Source: DATBFU01 sp035498405
GTDB taxonomy: Bacteria > Acidobacteriota > Thermoanaerobaculia > UBA5066 > Gp7-AA6
Reading direction: 5' to 3'
Length of the DNA: 64,000 bases
Assembly (NCBI GenBank): GCA_035498405.1
Contig: DATKAE010000104.1
Span: forward strand, 1-64,000
Shown here: positions 49,183 through 58,063 of the stretch, in pieces
Position numbering within the stretch: position 1 is the stretch's first letter
Layout: each line of letters starts with the position of its first letter
Position numbers and translations under genes: made by a program
The notes under the pieces: model-generated
Told to the model about the DNA's origin: nothing
Databases searched by the model: none
Seen by the model: only the letters and a program-made list of their open reading frames with translations

Positions 49183-49529
49183 GAAATTCCCGGCTCGGGG
49201 TCCGGCGTCAGATTCGCGGCGTAGCTGATTCCCCAGGGCCCGGACCACGCGGTCAGGTCGAGCGACGCGCGGGTCTCTCCTTCCCCCTGAGAGGGAGGCG
49301 CCGTCGACGCCGGCCGCCCAGAGAGGAGGCGTGCGGAGTCCGGCGTTCCCAGGGCATCGATCTTCGGCGAGTGGCAATCATTGCAGGCCGAGGTCGTCAC
49401 CAGGTATCGGCCGCGCTCGACGCGCTTCTGGCGCGTCGAAGGCTTGGTTTGGGCGGCGGCCGGGCCGTGCACCACGGTGACCAGCGCGATCGCGAGTGGG
49501 ATGGCGAGCGAAACCTGTCCGATTCTCAT
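49179..49529 (-). pseudogene. Truncated c-type cytochrome
   Basis: The 116-aa product has a signal peptide (1-26, ending AAA-QT) and one heme site, CNDCH (about 49-53), then GPWGISYAANLTPDPEPGI and a stop. Intact relatives continue well past this LTPD segment to the heme-ligand Met region, so the 3' half is lost. Strong CAGGAGG lies before ATG 49529. The reading passes straight into the DinB remnant, suggesting one deletion joined both genes. Confidence 0.72.
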
Positions 49530-49806
49530 CGAATGTCCCTCCTGGTTCTTACTCCACGTGACATGAGCTATCTACAGGGCTTGGTCAGGTCGGCAAGACG
49601 CAGTTGAATCACCCGAACCCCCGATCCCTCCGTTCCGTCAGCGGCGGGCGCCGTCAGTCAGCAAGTCGCGAGAATCTCGTGGGGGGCCCAGACGGGTCCC
49701 GGGGAAAATTGGCTTGAGTGCCTGCCGGATTCTAACTTTGTCCTACCCGCCCTCGGACGGGCGATAGGATCGCTTCAAGGAGCATCGCCTTCGTCGTGAG
49801 CCAGAC

Positions 49807-50514
49807 GTGCTCTTGATTCCCCCGCGCCGCCCGAGTCAAGAGCGGCTCGACGATCCGGACCTCCCTTCAGAAGAAATGTCTCGGTCGCTCCGGGACATCG
49901 CTCTGGTCAACCGGCGCTGGGGAGGATCGCGGGCGCTCGCGAGCCACCTGCTCGAACGACGAAAGCAAGGGGGCCCGTCGCCGGTCCGCATACTCGATGT
50001 TGGCGCCGGATCGGGCGACGTCTCGCGCCGGCTCGTCCGACAACTTCAGCTCGGAGGACTCCCGGCCCGCGTCGTGGCCGTGGATCTCCAGTGGCGCCAC
50101 CTCGCAGCCGGACGCCGGATGTCCGGAGTGCCCCTGGCGTTGGCGGCCGCGGACGCGTTACGCCTTCCCTTCCCGCCGCGCTCCTTCGACTGGACGATAT
50201 CGACACTGCTCTTCCATCACTTCCCGCCCGAGCAAAGCGCCCGTCTGCTGCGCGAGGTCGCTAGGGTCTCGCGGGAAGGCTTCCTGTTCCTCGACCTTCG
50301 GCGGCACCTCTTCCCGCTGATCTTCGTTCGGATCGCCGGACCGCTGTTGTTTCGATCACGCGTCTCGGTCGAGGATGGCGCAGCCTCGGTCCGCCAGGCC
50401 TACACTCCGGCTGAGGCACAGGAGATCGCGGAAAGCGTGGTCCCAGGCACCCGGGTGAAGAAGGTGTTCCCGTTTCGCCTCCTGATCTCGAACAGTGGGT
50501 CCGAGAGCCCTTGA
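49807..50514 (+). CDS. Class I SAM-dependent methyltransferase
   Basis: Product is 235 aa. The SAM motif is RILDVGAGSGDVSRRL (about 61-76), followed by VVAVDLQWRHL and DWTISTLLFHHFPPEQ. It belongs to the UbiE-like group that often modifies quinones or polyketides; the substrate is unknown. Start GTG 49807 is tentative. The 277 bp upstream contain no gene that I can support. Confidence 0.78.
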   Translation: MLLIPPRRPSQERLDDPDLPSEEMSRSLRDIALVNRRWGGSRALASHLLERRKQGGPSPVRILDVGAGSGDVSRRLVRQLQLGGLPARVVAVDLQWRHLAAGRRMSGVPLALAAADALRLPFPPRSFDWTISTLLFHHFPPEQSARLLREVARVSREGFLFLDLRRHLFPLIFVRIAGPLLFRSRVSVEDGAASVRQAYTPAEAQEIAESVVPGTRVKKVFPFRLLISNSGSESP

Positions 50515-50639
50515 AGGGCGACGCGAGCCGAACGCTGCCCGCTCTGCCGTGGCTACCAGCCCGTCAAGACCACCATCGGAAGCGGTATGGCAACGCCACG
50601 GACACACGAGCCGGAAACGAGCGAATTCCCGGCGGAATT

Positions 50640-50713
50640 TGGCTGGGAGGCAGGGACTCGAACCCCGATTCACTGGTCCAGAGCCAGTTGTCCTACCATT
50701 GAACGACCTCCCA
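50640..50713 (-). tRNA. tRNA-Gln (CTG anticodon)
   Basis: The minus strand folds as a full cloverleaf: acceptor TGGGAGG with CCTCCCA, D-arm TCGTTCAATGGTAGGACA, anticodon stem ACTGG/CCAGT with loop CTCTGGA (anticodon CTG), T-arm CGGGGTTCGAGTCCCTG, discriminator G and genome-encoded CCA. Confidence 0.96.
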
Positions 50714-50790
50714 GTCGCTCGGGGAGGCGGATTATCCGGAATGCCCCTCCCCGGGTCAAATCCCGGTGAAAACCCAAATAGAATCCACGC

Positions 50791-51159
50791 GTGAAGTCAG
50801 CGGAGCTCGCGGGGAAGAAGTGCGTCCCGTGCCGGGGCGGCGTGCCCCCCTTGACCGAGGAGGAAGCGCGCGGGCTTCTGGAGGTAGCACCCCTCTGGTC
50901 TCTCCAGGAGAAGGGCACGCGCCTCTCCCGCCGCTTCGAGTTTCGGGACTTCCTGCAGGCGATGGAGTTCGTCAATCGCGTCGCCCGGATCGCCGAAGAG
51001 GAGGGGCACCATCCCGACATCGCGATCCATTGGAACAAGGTCGACCTGCTCCTCTGGACTCACAAGATCGGGGGTCTCCACGAGAACGACTTCATCCTGG
51101 CGACAAAGATCGACCGCCTGCTCGATGAGCCGAGAGGCACCGCCGGCCTGACGGGCTAG
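50791..51159 (+). CDS. phhB: 4a-hydroxytetrahydrobiopterin dehydratase (PhhB/PCD)
   Basis: Product is 122 aa. The pterin-carbinolamine dehydratase signature is EEEGHHPDIAIHWNKV (about 68-83), followed by LWTHKIGGLHENDF. It regenerates pterin cofactor after aromatic hydroxylation. A CVPC near residue 11 is typical of some bacterial members. The start is GTG 50791. No hydroxylase is nearby, so a housekeeping pterin-recycling role is possible. Confidence 0.92.
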   Translation: MKSAELAGKKCVPCRGGVPPLTEEEARGLLEVAPLWSLQEKGTRLSRRFEFRDFLQAMEFVNRVARIAEEEGHHPDIAIHWNKVDLLLWTHKIGGLHENDFILATKIDRLLDEPRGTAGLTG

Positions 51160-51256
51160 CTCGCCTGCCCCGCAGCCCGTAAGTCCCGGGACCCGGAGAC
51201 CCGGATCCGGACTTCTCGCGGGGCGCCTTGAACGCCTCGACCCATTCGTCTCCGTC

Positions 51257-51766
51257 CTAGGGCGAAAGAAGAGGCAAGACGAGTTCCTCGAGGCGCCTGT
51301 CGGTCAGAGAAGTCTTCTCGGGGAGGATCAATGCACGAACGATCCCCGTCGCATCGACGACATAGGTGACCGGCAGCACTCGCCATGACCCGAACCCGTT
51401 GGTCTTGGCGTCCGCCGCCAGGGCGATCGGGTAGCTCACCGAGGATTGCACTTTTTTCACGGCATCGCGGTCGCGTCCGCGGTCCATGCTCAAACCGAGC
51501 AGCTCGACCCCGCGGTCACGATGCCCCCGGTAGAACGCGTCGAGCACCGGGATCTCCTGTCGGCAGGGCGGGCACCAGGTAGCCCACAAGTTTAGGATCA
51601 CGACTTTTCCTCGCTGGGCCGACAAATCGAAGGTGCCCCCGCCCACCTCTGGGACCACGAGCGCGGGCGCCGGCTGGCCAACGTCGACCGCGGCTGATAC
51701 CGGAGTCGCGGCGAGCACCGGCAGGATCGAGAAAGTCGCCACAGCCATTCGAAATTGTCTTCGCAT
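51257..51766 (-). CDS. TlpA/ResA-like exported thioredoxin-fold protein
   Basis: Product is 169 aa with a signal peptide (1-25, ending VSA-AV). LNLWATWCPPCRQEIPVLD (about 59-77) carries the CPPC redox site. The cis-Pro is in RVLPVTYVVD. Such proteins reduce periplasmic disulfides, for example in heme or metal-centre assembly. It starts 9 nt after the outer-membrane protein gene, so both are co-transcribed with the Cys-rich protein gene upstream. Confidence 0.88.
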   Translation of the reverse strand: MRRQFRMAVATFSILPVLAATPVSAAVDVGQPAPALVVPEVGGGTFDLSAQRGKVVILNLWATWCPPCRQEIPVLDAFYRGHRDRGVELLGLSMDRGRDRDAVKKVQSSVSYPIALAADAKTNGFGSWRVLPVTYVVDATGIVRALILPEKTSLTDRRLEELVLPLLSP

Positions 51767-51775
51767 TCGGCTCTC

Positions 51776-52735
51776 CTAGAAGCTGTACCCGATCGTGAAC
51801 TTGTAATATTCCGGGGCCATGAGCTGGTTCCCATTCACTCGCGTATAGACCGGAAAACCGACCTGCGCGTAGACCTGGAGCCGATTGACGCCGAACTGCA
51901 CGCCCGGCGCGACGAGAACACGCGAGTACCCGGTATTCTCGGGATCCGACTCCGACCCGCTGTCGCGCCAACGCTGTGTGTAGACGAAGTTGAGAATCGG
52001 CGTGACCTGGGATCCTCCCTTGAACTCGAACCCGCCGTAGTAGAGACCCGCCGCCACATTGATCTCGTCTCCCGGCCGGTAGTTGTTTCGCGTCGAGATC
52101 GCGTTTTCCCAGACTCCCTGAGCAAACCAGACCCACTTGTTGTCCTTCGTTAGTCCTCCCTGATGGTATCCGCCGAGGAGCGTGTCCGTGCTACCCGTTC
52201 CGATCTGATTGTCGCGGTCGGGTCCGGGGTAGGTGTAGTCGCCGGTCGGCAGCTTGAAGCCGAAGGTGATCCCGCTCGACATGTCCTCTGAGAAGCCCGA
52301 GTAGACGCCCGTCACCCGCATGTCTCCCAGGCTGCTGTAGTGATACGACGCCAGATCGCCCTCGTCGGTCAAGGTCTGGAAGTAGCGGTTCCAGTACGGA
52401 ACGTTGACCATGATTCCCCACTTCCGGTCGAACATGTATTGGAAGTTGACGTTGTAGAAGTTCGTCCGGATTCTCTTGTCCTCGTTGTCGGCGGCCGGAG
52501 CCTTCGAAGTACCGCTCCAATTTTGGTTCTGGTCCGTGTAGTCGTACTCGAAGAAGGCAAACCCTCCGAGATAGAGGGGAAACATGATGCCCGCGCCGAC
52601 CTCGAAGACGCCGCATCCGCACGAGCACGCCTGCGCGGAGGGCGGCGTGAGGAGAAGAAGAATCGTGAGCATCGCAAACGCCCGTGTTCCAACCCGGCGA
52701 GCCCGAGCGAGCGGAGCGGCTCCTGGTCTTTGCAT
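51776..52735 (-). CDS. Outer-membrane beta-barrel with mature CSCGCG N-terminus
   Basis: Product is 319 aa. The signal peptide ends near residue 36 (SAQA), and the mature chain begins CSCGCGVFEVG, then about ten amphipathic strands end in KFTIGYSF with the final aromatic typical of barrels. The CxCxC start could bind metal or be the acylation site of an unusual lipobox (AQAC). Similar proteins with this Cys-rich head exist in other phyla but lack an assigned role. ATG 52735 has GGAAAGGA upstream. Middle gene of a three-gene operon. Confidence 0.72.
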   Translation of the reverse strand: MQRPGAAPLARARRVGTRAFAMLTILLLLTPPSAQACSCGCGVFEVGAGIMFPLYLGGFAFFEYDYTDQNQNWSGTSKAPAADNEDKRIRTNFYNVNFQYMFDRKWGIMVNVPYWNRYFQTLTDEGDLASYHYSSLGDMRVTGVYSGFSEDMSSGITFGFKLPTGDYTYPGPDRDNQIGTGSTDTLLGGYHQGGLTKDNKWVWFAQGVWENAISTRNNYRPGDEINVAAGLYYGGFEFKGGSQVTPILNFVYTQRWRDSGSESDPENTGYSRVLVAPGVQFGVNRLQVYAQVGFPVYTRVNGNQLMAPEYYKFTIGYSF

Positions 52736-52837
52736 GACCGATCCTTTCCACGGGCCGGGAAGACCCCGGCAACCAGTGATTGCGCGGGGACGGTAATCCG
52801 TCCGCCCCGCGGATTGACGTGTTGAACTGGTGGAGGG

Positions 52838-53200
52838 TTAGCCCAGACGCGGCGGAGGCGTGGCCGGCCGCATCGTTCGGTCGAGAGCGCCAGCCGAGCC
52901 CTCACGCGCTAGCGGGCCAGTCGGGTGGGGGGAAGCTAGTCGGCCCTGCCAGCCGGCCAGCGGAAAAGCCCTGTCGACGGCCTTCTCGAGAGAAGTCTCC
53001 GGCCGCCGGCACTGGCAGATCGGAGCCCTGGGCTCGCCGGAGCGGTCGATCTTGCAGGCCCCTTTCTGACAACAGTCTATGGGGGCGGCGCGAACACAAC
53101 AGGGGGGGACGGAAGCAAATACGTCCGCCAGGAACCGGCCGCTTCCCGTCAAGAGAAAGACTCCCGCGACGGACGCCAACGCGAGGCGGCGGACGACCAC
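52838..53200 (-). CDS. Small exported cysteine-rich protein
   Basis: Product is 120 aa from GTG 53200. N-terminal hydrophobic signal or anchor (about 5-25), then eight or so Cys within residues 34-64: PPCCVRAAPIDCCQKGAC and APICQCR, followed by a Pro/Arg-rich tail. The CC, CC and CxC pattern suggests metal binding or disulfide relay. It is the first gene before the CSCGCG barrel and the TlpA-like gene. I do not recognise the family. Confidence 0.55.
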   Translation of the reverse strand: MVVRRLALASVAGVFLLTGSGRFLADVFASVPPCCVRAAPIDCCQKGACKIDRSGEPRAPICQCRRPETSLEKAVDRAFPLAGWQGRLASPHPTGPLAREGSAGALDRTMRPATPPPRLG

Positions 53201-53261
53201 GACCGGACTCTAACACCGGCAGAGTGCTCGGGCGGTCCGTCGAGGGCGCGCGGCCGCGCCC

Positions 53262-55691
53262 CTAGTCCTGGCGCATCCGGACAGAGAGCCTCTCTCCAAG
53301 CGCGGTAAACGCTTCGAGCCATTCCCGCGCGGCCCCGTCGCCGGACTCCGCCTGCGCCCGCATCACCGGATAGTCCTTCTGGAGCACTGACCAGAAGTCG
53401 TTCTGCGTGCGCCAGAGGTTGACCCGGAAGGGAAGTCCACCCGCCAAGTCCACCGCGGTTCGCAGCGCCTCGAACCGTGTCGGCTCCCGTGGCTCCTTCG
53501 AAAACTCCGCAGAGAGCTTCTCCAGGCGCTCCCGGAAAACGTACTCGAGCGTCTCCGCGTCCAGGTGGACCTTCTGAGCAGCCGCGTCCGCGAGGAGCTC
53601 CTGGATCCGCTCAGGATCCAGCTTCTCGCTCTCGAACGCTTGGCGCAGATTCAGGTGGATCACGAACTCCGCGGTGGCCTGCAGCACCCGCGGCAGCGGA
53701 GATCCCAGATCCGACAGGAAGCGCATCAGGGGAATGTGCCGTTCGTGAATCTCCCGCAGCATCTCTTCGGCCTCTTCCCGTGTCGACTCGAGAATGACCT
53801 TCAGGATTCGACGTTGCTCGTCCCGGAAGAGCGTCTTCAGCGAGACGGTATCCTGGCCGAACCCGGCGTCGAGCCGCCGCAGCACATCGGCCAACTCGCC
53901 GCGCGAGAACGCGTGAAGCGTCTCGCTGACGAGCTGCTCGTACTCGGAACCGGCCGGCAGGCGCCGGACTCCCCCGTGGACGCTGTGATCCCCGAGGTGC
54001 AGCGCGCCGAACGCCAGCCTTCGCGACTCCCCCGTCACGTCGGACGTGAACCGAGCTCGTCCCAGGGCGAGCTTCATCTTCCCGGACTCGACCAGGCGAA
54101 AGTCCTCGCGCTCGACCTCGTAGCAATAGATCCGGTCCTTCGACGCGTACGATTCGAAGAGGGAGCGCACGGCATAATGCCCGCCGACCTTCGCCAGGTC
54201 GATTCGGGCGGGGCGGACCAGCCGCTCGTAGACCTGCCGCCCATCGCCCTCCTCGGGACGGTTGCTGGGAGCCCGGGACAGCGCCGCGAGAAAGGGCTCC
54301 TCGAAGGAGCCGCCGAAGATCTCCTCGGCCAGCTGCACGACGCGCCCCGCATACTGCAGGACCTGGACAGCCTCGATTCCCGAAATGTCGTCGAAGAACC
54401 AGCCGCAGCTCGTGTACATCAGCATCGCGTGGCGCTGCAGCTCGAGCAGCCTCGTGGCCGCAATTCGCTCTTGCGGGTCGAGCGGCCGGACGGCTTGCGC
54501 CTCGAAGAACGCCGAGACGCTCGCCGGAGAGCGGTCCAGAACGACCGCGATGTAGTCCTCGCGGGCTTCCCACGGCTCGCGCAGGAGCTCCCGCGCCTTT
54601 CTCTCGAAGGGCTCCGCGACCGCATCCCGCAGGCCGTCCAACGCCTGGCGCAAAGGCTCCCGCCAGGCCTGGCTCCAGCCGGGGTGCGCGCCGCTCGAGC
54701 AGCCGCAGTTGCCTCTCCACCGCTCCACACCGTGTGCGCAGCTCCACGACGTGTACTCCCGGATCTCGACCTCTCGGGTCGCAGGATGTTTTTCCAGGAA
54801 CTCGCCGTAGTTGGTCAGACGCGAATCGTCTTGGGAGCCGATCGCGCGCAGGGCGAAGGCGAGCGCCATGTCGCCGTGCGGGTGGTGGTGTCCGTAGGTC
54901 TCGCCGTCGGTCGCGATGTGGACGAGCGCCGCCCCTTCGGTCGTCCCCGTCGGGCTCGCCAGGAGCCGGCTCGCGAACTGCTGGCCGCTATGGAGGAGCC
55001 CCCCGAACGCCACCTCCCGCGAGATCGCGTCGTCGTAGAAGAAGACGTCGATCGATCGGTCGCCGGCGAGCCGGACTCGGTAGGGTGCCGTCGAATCGAA
55101 CTTGGTCTCGGCGACGTCGGTCCACCGGCCGCCGGACGGGCGCTGCCGCACCGCCTGGTGGGGAGAGAGAACGGTGAAGAGGATCCCGAGCTCCGCCGCC
55201 ACCTCGAGCGTCTCCAGGTCCACGGCGGTCTCCGGGAGCCACAATCCCTCGGGCGCGCGGCCGAAGCGGTAGGCGAAGTCTCGGATGCCCCAGGCGAGCT
55301 GCGTGCGCTTGTCGCGCCGGCTGGCGAGCGGCAGGATCATGTGGTTGTAGGCGTGAGCCAGCGCCGAGCCGTGGCCGGAAAACCGCTCTCGGCTCTCGCG
55401 GTCGGCAGCCAACACGGCCGCGTACACCTCAGGGGCCCGATGCTCCATCCAGGAAAGAAGTGTCGGACCGAAGTCGAAGCTGATGCGCGAGTAGTTGTTT
55501 ACGATCTCGGCGATGCGGTCGCGCTCGTCGAGGATGCGAGAGGCGGCGTTGGGAGCGTAGCACTCGGAGGTGATTCGCTCGTTCCAATCGTGGTACGGAT
55601 ACGCGGAATCCTGAACCTCGATCGCCTCGAGCCACGGATTCTCCCGCGGTGGCTGATAGAAGTGCCCGTGAATGCAGACGTACCGCGGCAT
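53262..55691 (-). CDS. Glycoside hydrolase family 57 protein with DUF3536
   Basis: Product is 809 aa. The N-terminal GH57 domain has CIHGHFYQPPRENPW (residues 5-19), NHMILPLA and GLWLPETAVD; the remainder is the DUF3536-type region (from about 280). Such proteins act on alpha-glucans in the cytoplasm. ATG 55691 follows the glgB stop codon with no gap, so it is translationally coupled to the branching enzyme, supporting a glycogen or maltodextrin role. Confidence 0.9.
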   Translation of the reverse strand: MPRYVCIHGHFYQPPRENPWLEAIEVQDSAYPYHDWNERITSECYAPNAASRILDERDRIAEIVNNYSRISFDFGPTLLSWMEHRAPEVYAAVLAADRESRERFSGHGSALAHAYNHMILPLASRRDKRTQLAWGIRDFAYRFGRAPEGLWLPETAVDLETLEVAAELGILFTVLSPHQAVRQRPSGGRWTDVAETKFDSTAPYRVRLAGDRSIDVFFYDDAISREVAFGGLLHSGQQFASRLLASPTGTTEGAALVHIATDGETYGHHHPHGDMALAFALRAIGSQDDSRLTNYGEFLEKHPATREVEIREYTSWSCAHGVERWRGNCGCSSGAHPGWSQAWREPLRQALDGLRDAVAEPFERKARELLREPWEAREDYIAVVLDRSPASVSAFFEAQAVRPLDPQERIAATRLLELQRHAMLMYTSCGWFFDDISGIEAVQVLQYAGRVVQLAEEIFGGSFEEPFLAALSRAPSNRPEEGDGRQVYERLVRPARIDLAKVGGHYAVRSLFESYASKDRIYCYEVEREDFRLVESGKMKLALGRARFTSDVTGESRRLAFGALHLGDHSVHGGVRRLPAGSEYEQLVSETLHAFSRGELADVLRRLDAGFGQDTVSLKTLFRDEQRRILKVILESTREEAEEMLREIHERHIPLMRFLSDLGSPLPRVLQATAEFVIHLNLRQAFESEKLDPERIQELLADAAAQKVHLDAETLEYVFRERLEKLSAEFSKEPREPTRFEALRTAVDLAGGLPFRVNLWRTQNDFWSVLQKDYPVMRAQAESGDGAAREWLEAFTALGERLSVRMRQD

Positions 55692-57740
55692 CTAGGGCGC
55701 GTCGTCGTCCGGGAGAGACGCCTCCATCTCCTCCGCCCCCTCCTCGACACTGCCCTCCTCCGCGTCGAGGGGCGCCGGCGGCTCGGGATCGGGCTTCAAG
55801 AACAGCGCGGCCAGCGGGGGAAGCGTCAACGCGAGCGAAAACGGCCGGCCGTGCACCGCGTACGGCAGGGCTTCGACCGACGGCGGCGTGGGCAGCCCGC
55901 TGCCGCCATACGCCGCGGCGTCGGTGTTGAGCCGCTCTCTCCAGACGCCGCCCCGCGGCACGCCGACCCGGTAGCCCTCCCGCGGCACCGGCGTGAAGTT
56001 GAGTATGACGAGGACGGGATCGGGCACCGTCTTCCCCTTGCGCAGGAAGGAAACCACGCTCGCCTCCGCGTCGTGGCAATCCACCCACTCGAAACCCGCT
56101 AGCGGCTCCTCGTCGAGCTCATGGAGAGCCGGCTCGGCCCGGTAAAGGTGATTCAGGTCTGCGGTGCATCGCTGGACGCCGCGGTGGAGGGAGTGCGAAA
56201 GCAGGTCCCAGTCGAGGCTGCGGTCGTGGGACCACTCCCGCCACTGGCCGAACTCGCCGCCCATGAAGAGCAGTTTCTTCCCGGGCTGCGAATAGAGGTC
56301 CGCGAGCAAGAGCCGCAGATTGGCGAGCTTCCGCCAGGCATCGCCCGGCATCTTGTCCGCGAGCGAGTACTTGCCGTGGACCACCTCGTCGTGCGACAGG
56401 GGCAGCAGAAAGTTCTCGCTCGCCGCGTAGATCATCCGGAAGGTCAGCTTGTTGTGCTCGTACTTGCGAAAGATCGGATCGAACGCCAGGTACTCGAGCG
56501 TGTCGTGCATCCAGCCGAGATCCCACTTCAACCCGAAGCCGAGCCCTCCGATGTAGGTTGGCCGGGAGACCATCGGCCACGTCGCCGACTCCTCGGCCAT
56601 CGTTTGCACATCCGGACAGTGGCCGTAGACCTCCTCGTTCAGCCGCCGCAGGAAGACGATCGCTTCGAGATTCTCGGGACCGCCGAAGCGGTTGGGGATC
56701 CACTCTCCCTCCTTGCGCGAGTAGTCCAGTCGCAGCATCGATGCCACCGCGTCCACACGCAGCCCGTCGGCGTGGTAGCGCTCCAGCCAATGAAGCGCGC
56801 CGGAGAGCAGGAAGCTCCGGACTTCGCCGCGGCCGTAGTTGAAGATGCACGTCTTCCAGTCCGGGTGATAGCCCTGCCGGGGATCGGCATGCTCGTAGAG
56901 ATACGTGCCGTCGAAGTAGACCAGGCCGTGCTCGTCGGAGGGAAAGTGCGAGGGCACCCAGTCCAGGATCACCCCGATGCCGCGCTGGTGCAGGTGATCG
57001 ATCAGGAACATCAGGTCCTGCGGCGTGCCGTACCGGCCGGACGGCGCGAAGTAGCCGGTCGTCTGGTAGCCCCAGGAACCGTAGAAGGGGTGCTCCATGA
57101 CGGGCAAGAGCTCGACGTGCGTGAACCCCATCTGCTCGACATAGTCGGCCAGCGGCGCCGCGAGCTCCCGGTAGGAGAGGAACCGGTTGGGGTCCCCTTC
57201 CGGACGTCGCCAGGAGCCGACGTGAACCTCGTAGATCGACATGGGGGCCGAGAGGGCGTTCTTCCCCGCGCGCTCGCGCATCCACTCGCCGTCGCCCCAC
57301 TCGTATTCGAGGTCCCAGACGATGGACCCGGTCGCGGGGGGCACCTCCTGCCGGAACGCGAAGGGGTCGGCCTTGTCGACGCGGTAGCCGCTGTGCCGTG
57401 AAGCCACATGGAACTTGTAGTGGGCGCCCTTGCCGACTCCCGGAAGGAACGCCGCCCAGACGCCCGATTCGGCAATCGGGGCGAGAGGATGACTCTCCTT
57501 GCTCCAGCCGTTGAAGTCTCCCATCACGAAAACCGCCTGGGCATTGGGCGCCCAGACCGCGAAGGACGAACCCGCGACGCCGTCAACGATTCGAAGATGG
57601 GATCCGAGCTTCTCCTGGGCGTGAAGATGGCTTCCTTCGCCGAAGAGATAGAGATCGTCCTCGGTCAGCAGCGCCAGCCGTGCCTCAGAGGGAGACCCTG
57701 TACCGCGCCCTTGCCCGCCCGCGCCGGCCTTACGGGTCAC
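55692..57740 (-). CDS. glgB: 1,4-alpha-glucan branching enzyme
   Basis: Product is 682 aa from GTG 57740. CBM48 domain (about 40-130, SSFAVWAPNAQAVFVMGDFNGW), then a GH13 core with GLRVDAVASML (nucleophile Asp), AEESATWP (acid/base Glu) and LSHDEVVHGK, and an all-beta C-terminal domain. It makes alpha-1,6 branches in glycogen. An acidic Glu/Asp-rich tail (last 35 aa) is unusual. Co-transcribed with the GH57 gene. Confidence 0.96.
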   Translation of the reverse strand: MTRKAGAGGQGRGTGSPSEARLALLTEDDLYLFGEGSHLHAQEKLGSHLRIVDGVAGSSFAVWAPNAQAVFVMGDFNGWSKESHPLAPIAESGVWAAFLPGVGKGAHYKFHVASRHSGYRVDKADPFAFRQEVPPATGSIVWDLEYEWGDGEWMRERAGKNALSAPMSIYEVHVGSWRRPEGDPNRFLSYRELAAPLADYVEQMGFTHVELLPVMEHPFYGSWGYQTTGYFAPSGRYGTPQDLMFLIDHLHQRGIGVILDWVPSHFPSDEHGLVYFDGTYLYEHADPRQGYHPDWKTCIFNYGRGEVRSFLLSGALHWLERYHADGLRVDAVASMLRLDYSRKEGEWIPNRFGGPENLEAIVFLRRLNEEVYGHCPDVQTMAEESATWPMVSRPTYIGGLGFGLKWDLGWMHDTLEYLAFDPIFRKYEHNKLTFRMIYAASENFLLPLSHDEVVHGKYSLADKMPGDAWRKLANLRLLLADLYSQPGKKLLFMGGEFGQWREWSHDRSLDWDLLSHSLHRGVQRCTADLNHLYRAEPALHELDEEPLAGFEWVDCHDAEASVVSFLRKGKTVPDPVLVILNFTPVPREGYRVGVPRGGVWRERLNTDAAAYGGSGLPTPPSVEALPYAVHGRPFSLALTLPPLAALFLKPDPEPPAPLDAEEGSVEEGAEEMEASLPDDDAP

Positions 57741-57784
57741 TCGCTCGCTCCGCCCGCGCGACGGCTCTCGTCAGCCGCCAGGCG

Positions 57785-58006
57785 TCAGGCCTTCTTTCCG
57801 GGCAGCAGCACGAAAACGAGGCCGATCACGCCCATGCCGAGCGAGAGCCAGCGCGCGGTCTCCCATGTCTCCTTCTTGCTCCGCTCCTGGCTCGAAAAGG
57901 TCGACTTCAGCGCCCCCTCGACGCTGTCGTACCCGGCCCGCCGGCTGGAGGCCAGCAGGAACCCGGCGATTCCCAACACCAGAAGAACCATTCCCACGCG
58001 CCTCAT
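57785..58006 (-). CDS. Small two-helix membrane protein
   Basis: Product is 73 aa with two hydrophobic helices (about 3-20 and 52-68) around a polar Ser/Lys/Glu-rich loop. It resembles the DUF3185-type small membrane proteins in layout. The function is unknown. It lies between moeB and glgB in the same direction. Confidence 0.6.
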   Translation of the reverse strand: MRRVGMVLLVLGIAGFLLASSRRAGYDSVEGALKSTFSSQERSKKETWETARWLSLGMGVIGLVFVLLPGKKA

Positions 58007-58063
58007 CGGCTTTGCCTCCTCGTCCCGGGCCGGCCGCCAAAGGGGCGACGTCCGGGTGAATGC

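Noticed and set aside
50495..50794. Short open frames over the tRNA-Gln with GRDSNPDSLVQSQ-type peptides
   Set aside because: These are well-known spurious translations of tRNA sequence.
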